A stretch of 11,746 nucleotides of DNA, taken from Clostridia bacterium. Lineage in GTDB: Bacteria > Bacillota_A > Clostridia > Oscillospirales > CAG-272. The translations under genes and the position numbers were made by a program. Position 1 is the stretch's first letter. Each line of letters starts with the position of its first letter. Positions 1 through 7,055 of this stretch are shown here, one piece after another. The stretch lies in assembly GCA_017462125.1 (NCBI GenBank), contig JAFTRQ010000054.1, forward strand, positions 1 through 11,746. Reading direction: 5' to 3'. The notes under the pieces are model-generated. The model saw nothing but the letters and a program-made list of their open reading frames with translations. It searched no databases and was not told the DNA's origin.

Positions 1-22
1 ATGCGCAGAAAGGAGAACCGTG

Positions 23-1985
<1,963 letters not shown>

Positions 1986-1991
1986 CAAAAT

Positions 1992-2014
1992 AAAAAAGAG
2001 CAGAAATCCTGCTC
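1992..2014 (-). terminator. Minus-strand terminator behind the recombinase
   Basis: Arms GAGCAG (1998-2003) and CTGCTC (2009-2014) form a 6-bp stem with a 5-nt loop. On the minus strand the stem is followed by TTTTTT. On the + strand no T-run follows, so it acts against transcription entering the recombinase from the right rather than ending the recombinase message. Confidence 0.6.
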
Positions 2015-2033
2015 GAAACAATCCAATATAGGC

Positions 2034-2078
2034 AAAAAAATATCGAGTGTTCATCACTTTCGTTATGAACACTCGATA
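2034..2078 (-). terminator. Terminator of the tRNA-Pro-like transcript
   Basis: A perfect 14-bp inverted repeat has arms 2041-2054 and 2065-2078 and a 10-nt loop. On the minus strand it is followed by seven T residues (2040-2034). Its outer edge directly abuts the CCA of the tRNA-like sequence (2079-2081), the normal arrangement for a tRNA gene terminator. Confidence 0.85.
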
Positions 2079-2123
2079 TGGTCTGAGTGACAAGACTTGA
2101 ACTTGCGGCCTCTACCACCCCAA
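2079..2123 (-). pseudogene. 3' half of a tRNA-Pro gene (5' half missing)
   Basis: Read on the minus strand, bases 2123 to 2079 give a tRNA 3' half. The anticodon loop is TTGGGGT (anticodon GGG, proline), followed by the 3' anticodon strand GGTAG and variable loop AGGCC. The T-arm has stem GCAAG/CTTGT and loop TTCAAGT (fits TTCRANY). Then come the acceptor strand CACTCAG, discriminator A and an encoded CCA. Homology stops at the anticodon loop: the sequence beyond 2123 provides neither CTACC to pair with GGTAG nor CTGAGTG for the acceptor. From memory the 3' half closely matches Clostridia tRNA-Pro, with a paired G-to-A/C-to-T change in the T-stem, suggesting a once-functional gene. It is probably an integration scar or att remnant rather than a working tRNA. 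Confidence 0.75.
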
Positions 2124-2133
2124 CACATTTAGC

Positions 2134-2154
2134 ACCTTTGAATTTAGCAAAGGT
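2134..2154. promoter_or_regulatory. Palindrome over the predicted transcription start (possible operator)
   Basis: Perfect 7-bp dyad: arms ACCTTTG (2134-2140) and CAAAGGT (2148-2154) around a 7-nt centre. It lies just downstream of the -10 box at 2155-2160 and covers the expected start near 2148. ATTTAGCA also occurs twice, at 2127-2134 and 2142-2149. Such a position suits a repressor site or part of a recombinase att site. Neither use can be proved here. Confidence 0.35.
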
Positions 2155-2183
2155 ATTATATCATAATTACAGAAGAATGTAAA
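2155..2183 (-). promoter_or_regulatory. Sigma-A promoter driving the tRNA-Pro fragment
   Basis: On the minus strand, TTTACA (2183-2178) and a perfect TATAAT (2160-2155) are separated by 17 bp. The predicted start near 2148 gives a transcript of about 110 nt through the tRNA-Pro 3' half to the terminator at 2034. Confidence 0.75.
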
Positions 2184-2210
2184 TTATCTCTCCGCAAGTG
2201 GTCAAAGGCG

Positions 2211-2257
2211 AAAAATGGGCTTGTTCAACCCCGAAAGCAGGGAAGAACAAGCCCATT
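2211..2257 (-). terminator. Second minus-strand terminator downstream of the secreted protein gene
   Basis: A perfect 13-bp inverted repeat (arms 2214-2226 and 2245-2257) has an 18-nt loop. On the minus strand the second arm ends in TT and runs into TTT, a five-T run. It lies in tandem after the terminator at 2300-2343 and just before the promoter at 2183, so it insulates the tRNA-like transcript from upstream readthrough. Confidence 0.65.
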
Positions 2258-2299
2258 ATGTTTATCACGAAAACGCGAGATTTCGCGAGGATTTGCGAG

Positions 2300-2343
2300 A
2301 AAATAAAAGAAAATCGGAGGTTCGGTTGAACCTCCGATTTTCT
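2300..2343 (-). terminator. Terminator of the secreted glycosidase-like gene
   Basis: A perfect 16-bp stem (arms 2308-2323 and 2328-2343) has the 4-nt loop GGTT. On the minus strand it is followed by TTTTATTTTC. It is the first strong terminator after the stop codon of the gene ending at 2419. Confidence 0.9.
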
Positions 2344-2353
2344 GATGCGACCT

Positions 2354-2372
2354 GCTTTGGCATAGCCAAAGC
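2354..2372. repeat. Short palindrome, GC-closed stem with 3-nt loop
   Basis: GCTTTGGC (2354-2361) and GCCAAAGC (2365-2372) flank ATA. It shares the GC-loop-GC design of the palindromes in the other intergenic gaps, and lies between the stop codon at 2419 and the terminator at 2343. Confidence 0.7.
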
Positions 2373-2418
2373 GATGAACGTTGCGGTGTCTACCTAATAT
2401 GCGACAGCTGCGGTATTA

Positions 2419-4194
2419 TTAAAATTCCTTTTTCTTGCGCAACACAAGTGCAGCGAAAAGCAAGCTCAAGATGGCAAAAGGCTTTGCTGTCGCTCTGCAG
2501 CCTGCGCTTTGGACAGGCTCGGCGGTGGTGGTTGCGGTGGTCGCTTCGACACCTGTATCCATTATATCTATGGTTTCCGCGTCGGTTGTATCGGTTGTAG
2601 GCGACTCGGTTTCCATAGGCTCGGTCTCCGTATTTTCGGTTTCCGCAGGTTCGGTTTCCGTAGCTTCGGTCTCCGTAGGTTTTGTTTCAATGGGCTCGTA
2701 GCCCGGAGGAGTGCCTATATCAGCGTTAAGGTGCGACACGTCGTAGCAGACGGTGTACGTGCATATCTCGGAGGATCGGTACACGCGCACCATGGCAGGA
2801 TCAACTCCATCGGCAATATCGCCCTCGTATTTGAGATAAACGTATCCGTGCTCGTCACATAGGATATCTGAGCCCGATATTGTTGCCGTACTTCCGTCAG
2901 AGGCTATGCTGACACCCACACTTTCGTCAATGCCGCTGCCTGTCTCGGCTTCCAATATTTTTATGCCGTTTTTACATTCTATCTGAATTTTCTGCAGATT
3001 GTTACCTGTGTCGAACACCTTGACGGCGATCGTTTTCTGCTGCGTATCGTAGGTGAGCTTTGCGTAGTCCACTGTGCCGGTGCGGAAAATAACAGCGCCG
3101 AGAACCGAGTTGCCGTACTTTTTATCGCTCATAAGTGTGCGCAGGCTTTGTATCTCGGTCATCATACGGGCGGAGGTGGCTTTGTCATACGCCTGAAGAC
3201 CCATTACGACCTTGTTGCCCATATCGATGGATTGTTTTGCGAGGGTTGCCACCCAACTGTCGTTCTTTCCATAGGTTGTGGAATATGCCATAGGGCAGAT
3301 GTAGTCGTAAAGGGCGGCGGCGTCCTTATAGCTCTGACCGTAATGCAGAAGCGCAAAGGCTTCATCGTAAGCGCCCTCGGGCATGGTGGCAGCGCTGATT
3401 ATCAGGTTTGGATTGACGGCTTTTGCGGCATCAATCACAGCTTTTGCGTAATCTCGCACATTGTTTTTGCGGTATTCGGCGATGATCAGCGCATCAGGAT
3501 CTCCATTTTTATAGGCATTGAAAATATAATTTGAGTTGGCGGTACGGCCATAATATCCGAAGGTGGTCTCCACCAGCTCTTGGACTCGGTCAATATTTGC
3601 ACCCATTTGTGCGAGCGCAGAAAAATCCTCATCACTCCAACCGTTTGCAAGATGGTTGTAGCGTACATAGTCGAAGTGCAAGCCGTCAATATCGTATGCC
3701 GCAAGTTCGGCGGCTATGTTCATCATATATTCTTGATAGCCTTCGTCATAGAGGCAGATATAGTCGTTATCGTATCCACGGATGTAATGGTACAGTCCGG
3801 CTTCGTTGTGCTGAGCTTTATAATAAGAATCCTGAACGTTGCATATCCAGGCATGTACGCGTATTCCGAGTGGATGAGCGGCATCGATTGCCTCCTGCAG
3901 AACGTCGCGATTGGTTCGCGAGAGCGCGTCTTTGTACTGCGTATTAAGATAGCCCAGCTTGCCTCCGGTGCCTTTGACCAACAGGTATACGTCGGTAATG
4001 CCCATTTCAGCGCAACGAGTCATAACTATCTCTGCGCCGTCATCCCCCAAAGATGCAATTGTACTGCCCCACATCCATTCGCCGATTATCATGTTATCGG
4101 TGGGTGTGTCTGCCGCGCTGACAGGCATCGCGCAGGTAAGCATCGGGAATATCGTAAGAGAGCAGATAAGCGAGGACAATATTTTTTTAAACAT
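2419..4194 (-). CDS. Secreted glycosyl hydrolase-like protein (GHL10/DUF4015 type) with C-terminal anchor
   Basis: This 591-aa exported protein has a lipid-free signal peptide (KK, then a hydrophobic core, cleavage probably after VSA near residue 27). Residues about 35-375 look like a TIM-barrel of the glycosyl-hydrolase-like group (GHL10/DUF4015). Supporting segments are GITDVYLLVKG, GIRVHAWICNV, the acidic DIDGLHFDYVRY (168-179) and YDYICPMAYS (296-305). A beta-rich region (about 385-490) follows. A stalk at 503-530 is built of ETE/TET repeats, and the tail has AGC (564-566), a hydrophobic helix (571-585) and RKKKEF. That tail resembles Cys-containing C-terminal sorting signals such as MYXO-CTERM, and has no LPXTG. 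The start is ATG at 4194 with GGAGG 9 nt upstream. It has its own promoter and terminator. The substrate cannot be told; the family assignment is from motif memory. Confidence 0.75.
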   Translation of the reverse strand: MFKKILSSLICSLTIFPMLTCAMPVSAADTPTDNMIIGEWMWGSTIASLGDDGAEIVMTRCAEMGITDVYLLVKGTGGKLGYLNTQYKDALSRTNRDVLQEAIDAAHPLGIRVHAWICNVQDSYYKAQHNEAGLYHYIRGYDNDYICLYDEGYQEYMMNIAAELAAYDIDGLHFDYVRYNHLANGWSDEDFSALAQMGANIDRVQELVETTFGYYGRTANSNYIFNAYKNGDPDALIIAEYRKNNVRDYAKAVIDAAKAVNPNLIISAATMPEGAYDEAFALLHYGQSYKDAAALYDYICPMAYSTTYGKNDSWVATLAKQSIDMGNKVVMGLQAYDKATSARMMTEIQSLRTLMSDKKYGNSVLGAVIFRTGTVDYAKLTYDTQQKTIAVKVFDTGNNLQKIQIECKNGIKILEAETGSGIDESVGVSIASDGSTATISGSDILCDEHGYVYLKYEGDIADGVDPAMVRVYRSSEICTYTVCYDVSHLNADIGTPPGYEPIETKPTETEATETEPAETENTETEPMETESPTTDTTDAETIDIMDTGVEATTATTTAEPVQSAGCRATAKPFAILSLLFAALVLRKKKEF

Positions 4195-4226
4195 ATAGAA
4201 ATACCTCCATCATAATGTAATGTTTT

Positions 4227-4255
4227 ATTATATCAAACTTTCTGTATGAATGCAA
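4227..4255 (-). promoter_or_regulatory. Promoter of the secreted glycosidase-like gene
   Basis: On the minus strand, TTGCAT (4255-4250) and TATAAT (4232-4227) are separated by 17 bp. The expected start is near 4220, giving a leader of about 25 nt that contains GGAGG. The 217-bp gap to the GH32 gene otherwise holds only a weak 5-bp hairpin (4390-4404) and no clear terminator, so some GH32 readthrough is possible. Confidence 0.8.
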
Positions 4256-4411
4256 GGAGTTATTAAAATATTTGCGAAAAATATGTTATTATTATGAGTT
4301 GCAAGCATTGAAAGTGCCGATGATGACTTATGAATCAATATCTGAAAAATCTGATTATCACGGAAAAGGGGTATGGATAGCCTTGATGAGACCTGTGAAA
4401 GGTCAAAATGG

Positions 4412-5803
4412 CTATGCGCGTGTGATCGTGCTTGGATTCATACGGTAAATATGCGGCTCGGCAATTCGCGCGCCGCCCTTTGCCGTGATGCGAACGGTCA
4501 CATCCTTGCCAAGGGATGCAAAGCATCGCGTTGCCGAAACCGCGCCGCAATCGAGAAAGATCTCGGCAAACGAGCTGTCGATCAGAATGCGCGCGGATGC
4601 CGGCGCTCCACTCATCATACAGGGGCAATCGTAGACCTCACCATTGACGGCGAAGCGATCAGCGCTGATTGTCAATGTAAGCGCCGTTCTTCCGTCACTT
4701 TCGACGGTTAGCGTGACGGGCGAATCTGCAACCGTATAGTCGAAGCAGATATCCAAAAGAGTGCTATCTGTGTGGGTACAGACCTCATTTTCTGACGCTT
4801 TTGGAGTCAGCTCCTCGCCTCGCAGCATATTGACTTCGGGAATGGGCTGCTGCGTCAGCCTGCCGTGTGCATCCAAACCGAGCACACGGGGAATGCCCAT
4901 ACAGCCGTTCCAAAGCTCATGATCGGAAAAGCCGCTGACCCAACCGCACAGCACAGTGCGCTCCTTTTCCTCGTAAAGGCAGGTGGCATAAAAGCCGCGG
5001 TCAATGGGATTGCTTTGCGAATGGTAGCCGTAGCTGAGATAGCCGTGATTCTCGGGTATGAAGCGCATCTCTTCAAGATCAAAATCACCGACAAAATATT
5101 CGATGGTGTCGTAGGGGCTGTAGATGAGCACCCATTTGTCGCCAAGCGGGAAAAAATTGACTACCTCGCCGTTGTTGTCGAACAGAATGCCCTTGTATTC
5201 CCAATGCAGCATCGAACCGTCGCAGGCTTCGTATATGGGCAGCAGATTCTTGTTGCCGTCCCGCGTGACACATTTGCTCATCACCATAAAGGTGCGACCG
5301 TCGGCACGAAATACGTAAGGATCACTCCAGCCCCAGTGAAAATCGGGACCGCCATGGTTGTCGAGCGTCATAAAGGGATTTTCATCGACACGTTCAAAAT
5401 GCATCAGGTCGGGCGTGCCGTAAGCGGCGCAGTGCGTGCGCGGGACAGCCTTTTTGGGCACGGAGGTGTAGAGCATCACGGGGCGGCCCTTATCGTCAAA
5501 GCAAATACAACCGTCGTTCATACGAAGCTCGTCCTCGCTTGGCAGAATAGGAAAGGGAAGCTGCTCCCAATGGATGAGATCCTTTGAGCGAGCGTGACCG
5601 AAAACGGTATTCTCCTGAAAATCTCCGCGCTCGGGGCAGACGTGGTAGAAAATGTGGTAGTAGCCCTCGTGCTTGACCGACCCCCAAAAGTCAATGGTGA
5701 AATGCGACGGCGCGGTCAGATGATACGCGGGGTGCCCGAGGGAGCGTGCGGCGTCGGGCATATCGCCGAATATGGATGCGTTGAGACGGTCGATCCTTTT
5801 CAT
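4412..5803 (-). CDS. Glycoside hydrolase family 32 enzyme (fructofuranosidase-like)
   Basis: This 463-aa protein has no signal peptide, so it is probably cytoplasmic; GH32 enzymes hydrolyse fructosyl bonds in sucrose or fructans. The N-terminal five-bladed propeller shows APSHFTIDFWGS (31-42) where WMNDPNG normally sits, with candidate nucleophile Asp38. FGHARSKDLIHWEQLPF (68-84) is the strongest family match. WSDPYVF (159-165) takes the place of RDP, with Asp161. GEVVNFFP (212-219) takes the place of the ECP motif, with candidate acid/base Glu213. The C-terminal beta-sandwich is recognisable from LIDSSFAEIFLDCG (407-420). The three carboxylates are kept, but neighbouring signature residues (NDPNG, the Arg of RDP, the Cys of ECP) are changed, so specificity may be unusual. 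The ATG at 5803 is chosen because GGAG lies 6 nt upstream; an in-frame extension to 5839 lacks this support. Confidence 0.85.
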   Translation of the reverse strand: MKRIDRLNASIFGDMPDAARSLGHPAYHLTAPSHFTIDFWGSVKHEGYYHIFYHVCPERGDFQENTVFGHARSKDLIHWEQLPFPILPSEDELRMNDGCICFDDKGRPVMLYTSVPKKAVPRTHCAAYGTPDLMHFERVDENPFMTLDNHGGPDFHWGWSDPYVFRADGRTFMVMSKCVTRDGNKNLLPIYEACDGSMLHWEYKGILFDNNGEVVNFFPLGDKWVLIYSPYDTIEYFVGDFDLEEMRFIPENHGYLSYGYHSQSNPIDRGFYATCLYEEKERTVLCGWVSGFSDHELWNGCMGIPRVLGLDAHGRLTQQPIPEVNMLRGEELTPKASENEVCTHTDSTLLDICFDYTVADSPVTLTVESDGRTALTLTISADRFAVNGEVYDCPCMMSGAPASARILIDSSFAEIFLDCGAVSATRCFASLGKDVTVRITAKGGARIAEPHIYRMNPSTITRA

Positions 5804-5963
5804 AGTAATCTCCATTCCGCCGCCCAAGGGAACCCTCAAAGCTCACTTCGTTCTCTTCGGGAAACCTCTGTGGCGGCACAAATAATAATCGATGAATTTT
5901 GCCATCAAGCAAAATTCGCGCGTGAAACAGTTTAATTGCCTGCAAGAAGGAAGTAACTTTCAC
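5691..5963 (-). other. Possible leader ORF overlapping the GH32 start
   Basis: A GTG at 5963 has GGAGG at 5972-5968 and opens 90 codons that run out of frame across the GH32 start to a stop at 5691. The Shine-Dalgarno and TA form a 7-bp stem (5972-5966 with 5955-5949, one G-U pair), leaving the GTG in the loop. Only the part before 5803 could carry its own signal; after that it is a shadow of GH32. It may be a regulatory leader ORF or chance. Confidence 0.25.
5894..5917. repeat. Palindrome in the GH32 leader
   Basis: GAATTTTGC (5894-5902) and GCAAAATTC (5909-5917) form a 9-bp stem with a 6-nt loop. It has the GC-closed design and is transcribed as part of the predicted GH32 leader. Confidence 0.7.
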
Positions 5964-5994
5964 GCTACCTCCGATTGTTGGTTTGTGTTTATTT

Positions 5995-6023
5995 ATTGTA
6001 TCATAAATTGAAAAAATGTGCAA
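5995..6023 (-). promoter_or_regulatory. Promoter of the GH32 gene
   Basis: On the minus strand, TTGCAC (6023-6018) and TACAAT (6000-5995) are separated by 17 bp. The expected start near 5988 gives a leader of about 185 nt before the ATG at 5803, long enough to hold regulatory structure. Confidence 0.65.
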
Positions 6024-6177
6024 GTGCGTAAAGGCTGATTTTGAAGTGTAAATGAAAATAATTTTGTTTGGTACAAGGTCTTTCACCGTCTATTTTCGCG
6101 CTATTTATTGTTCCCTTGGCAGTACAGCGTAAGCAGAGTGGGGAGAAGGGCATCGAGCCTCGTTTATTGAGGCGGCA

Positions 6178-6216
6178 TTTTGCGAAGCAAAACTCGGGAA
6201 GTGAGCCGCGTAGCGG
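6178..6216. repeat. Two small GC-closed palindromes
   Basis: TTTTGC/GCAAAA (6178-6183, 6187-6192; loop GAA) and CCGC/GCGG (6206-6209, 6213-6216; loop GTA). The same loops (GTA; TTC, the complement of GAA) recur in the array at 7056-7174. They lie just left of the first 59-bp repeat. Confidence 0.55.
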
Positions 6217-6225
6217 GGAACGGAA

Positions 6226-6284
6226 GAATCTGAACCCATGCACAAAAGCGCAAAGCGCTTTTGGCGTTAGAGTTCTCGCGACCC
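6226..6284. repeat. 59-bp direct repeat, copy 1
   Basis: It matches 6432-6490 at 58 of 59 positions; the only difference is T versus A at the sixth base. It begins GAATCTGAACCC, contains a 9-bp palindrome (6243-6251/6255-6263, loop AAA), and ends in TTCTCGCGACCC. Confidence 0.9.
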
Positions 6285-6294
6285 GCGCTGAGGG

Positions 6295-6355
6295 GAATCT
6301 GAACCTTAGCACACAAATCGCGGGGCGATTTGTGGCGAGGGAGTTCTCATAAGCC
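6295..6355. repeat. Diverged third copy of the repeat with a different stem
   Basis: It keeps the flanks of the 59-bp repeat (GAATCTGAACC, then GCACA, and after the palindrome TGGCG and GAGTTCTC). The palindrome itself is unrelated in sequence: CACAAATCGC (6312-6321) and GCGATTTGTG (6325-6334), loop GGG, 10 bp fully paired. Changed stem sequence with preserved pairing is what selection on structure, or module exchange, would leave. Confidence 0.75.
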
Positions 6356-6394
6356 CCCTCTGATCCGATAAACGCAAAAAAGTTTGGTGGAAAG

Positions 6395-6429
6395 ATTCCC
6401 AATCAGCGCATCGAGCACTGATTGGGAAT
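6395..6429. repeat. 12-bp inverted repeat
   Basis: ATTCCCAATCAG (6395-6406) and CTGATTGGGAAT (6418-6429) pair perfectly around an 11-nt loop. It directly precedes repeat copy 2. No T-run follows on either strand, so it does not look like a terminator. Confidence 0.75.
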
Positions 6430-6431
6430 GG

Positions 6432-6490
6432 GAATCAGAACCCATGCACAAAAGCGCAAAGCGCTTTTGGCGTTAGAGTTCTCGCGACCC
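6432..6490. repeat. 59-bp direct repeat, copy 2
   Basis: This is the partner of copy 1 (58/59 identity), with the same 9-bp palindrome (6449-6457/6461-6469). It ends 10 bp before the ssrA terminator. Confidence 0.9.
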
Positions 6491-6500
6491 TCAGCGACAG

Positions 6501-6539
6501 CATAACAAAAAGGAGGCATAAAGCCTCCTTTTTGTTATG
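6501..6539 (-). terminator. ssrA terminator
   Basis: A perfect 17-bp inverted repeat (6501-6517/6523-6539, 5-nt loop) overlaps the last bases of tmRNA. The stem contains A5/T5 tracts, so on the minus strand GCCTCC is followed by TTTTTGTT. It could act in both directions. Confidence 0.85.
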
Positions 6540-6932
6540 GTGGAGCTGAGGGGAATCGAACCCCTGTCCGAAAACCTCTTGATACAACTTTCTCCGGGTG
6601 CAGGGTGTCTATTAGATCTTTTTCACAGCCGCGCCGGCACTCAGGCTCGGATGAGAAGCAACCGTTTTGTGCATGATCGGTTCAACGGTAAACCGCCGAT
6701 GCATGTTCACCACTAAAGTGACGCTCAGTCCCGAGTCGTGGTCCTCTCGGGAGGAACGGGTGACCCGCAGGTCACGGCACTGCCATCATTGAGCCCCGAA
6801 GGGTCAATGATTAGGCAGCCATAGCAACAGTATTGTTGTCGTTTATTTTTTAAAGTTTGAGCAGTTTAAGAGATTACTCGGCTCTACCCGCTTATCATAC
6901 CTCAAAATCCCCGTCGAAACCATTGCAGCCCC
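6538..6932 (-). ncRNA. ssrA: tmRNA (transfer-messenger RNA)
   Basis: This RNA of about 395 nt rescues stalled ribosomes, acting as both alanyl-tRNA and short mRNA together with SmpB. On the minus strand the 5' end is GGGGCTG (6932-6926), which pairs with CAGCTCC (6548-6542) including one G-U pair; discriminator A and encoded CCA end at 6538. The T-arm is GGGG, TTCGATT, CCCC. The 5' domain has the tmRNA signature TGGTTTCGACGGGG. The tag frame ends ...NTVAMAA-stop (TAA at 6811-6813), the usual hydrophobic degron ending in Ala-Ala. GC-rich segments between the tag and 3' end fit the pseudoknots. No good promoter is visible just upstream; the 5' end is normally made by RNase P. smpB lies 1.3 kb upstream on the same strand. 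Confidence 0.97.
6811..6843 (-). other. tmRNA tag-peptide reading frame
   Basis: Minus-strand codons AAC GAC AAC AAT ACT GTT GCT ATG GCT GCC TAA encode NDNNTVAMAA. Adding the alanine carried by tmRNA, the tag would be ANDNNTVAMAA. The resume codon is inferred as AAC at 6843-6841: with this choice U at -2 and A at -4 match the E. coli context, whereas taking the preceding ATA would not. The end of the frame is certain; its first codon is not. Confidence 0.7.
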
Positions 6933-6972
6933 ATTTATCTGCGAATTTTGCCCGCATACTGCGTTTGTACGC

Positions 6973-7015
6973 GAAAGCGGCTCGACATAGGTAACTATGC
7001 CTTCGCCTTGCTTTC
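6973..7015. other. Imperfect hairpin upstream of ssrA
   Basis: GAAAGC (6973-6978) pairs with GCTTTC (7010-7015), GGC with GCC inside it, and CATAG (6986-6990) with CTATG (6995-6999) around the tetraloop GTAA. About 14 pairs form, with internal loops. It lies in the 255-bp gap between the HAD gene and ssrA, where no gene is seen. Confidence 0.5.
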
Positions 7016-7055
7016 TCCGTTCCGCCTTGTCTGCGAACAAGCTTCTTGCTAAAGG

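Larger units (their letters stand above)
5804..6537. other. Gene-free gap of 734 bp between ssrA and the GH32 gene
   Basis: No convincing protein gene lies here. From right to left it holds the ssrA terminator (6501-6539), two near-identical 59-bp direct repeats with a diverged third copy between them (6226-6490), a 12-bp inverted repeat (6395-6429), two small palindromes (6178-6216), a minus-strand promoter (5995-6023), and the 185-nt GH32 leader with one more palindrome (5894-5917). Open frames across it run through palindromes and change frame with the repeats, so I treat them as spurious. Confidence 0.8.

Noticed and set aside
2079..2154. Complete tRNA gene
   Set aside because: No 5' acceptor strand (CTGAGTG), D-arm or 5' anticodon strand can be found beyond 2123.
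2215..2397. 60-codon + strand ORF
   Set aside because: It is made of two terminator hairpins and one palindrome, and has no ribosome binding site.
3580..4215. 211-codon + strand ORF opposite the secreted protein gene
   Set aside because: It is antisense to a well-supported gene with signal peptide, promoter and terminator.
4390..4404. Terminator after the GH32 gene
   Set aside because: Only a 5-bp stem with no T-run on the minus strand.
4865..5587. 240-codon + strand ORF opposite the GH32 gene
   Set aside because: Shadow frame; the GH32 motifs on the minus strand are unambiguous.
6068..6352. 94-codon + strand ORF across the repeats downstream of ssrA
   Set aside because: It runs through palindromes and direct repeats, has no Shine-Dalgarno, resembles no protein family, and its sequence reflects the repeats.
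6001..6402. 133-codon minus-strand ORF in the same gap
   Set aside because: It overlaps the GH32 promoter and the repeats, and its low-complexity composition follows the repeat units.
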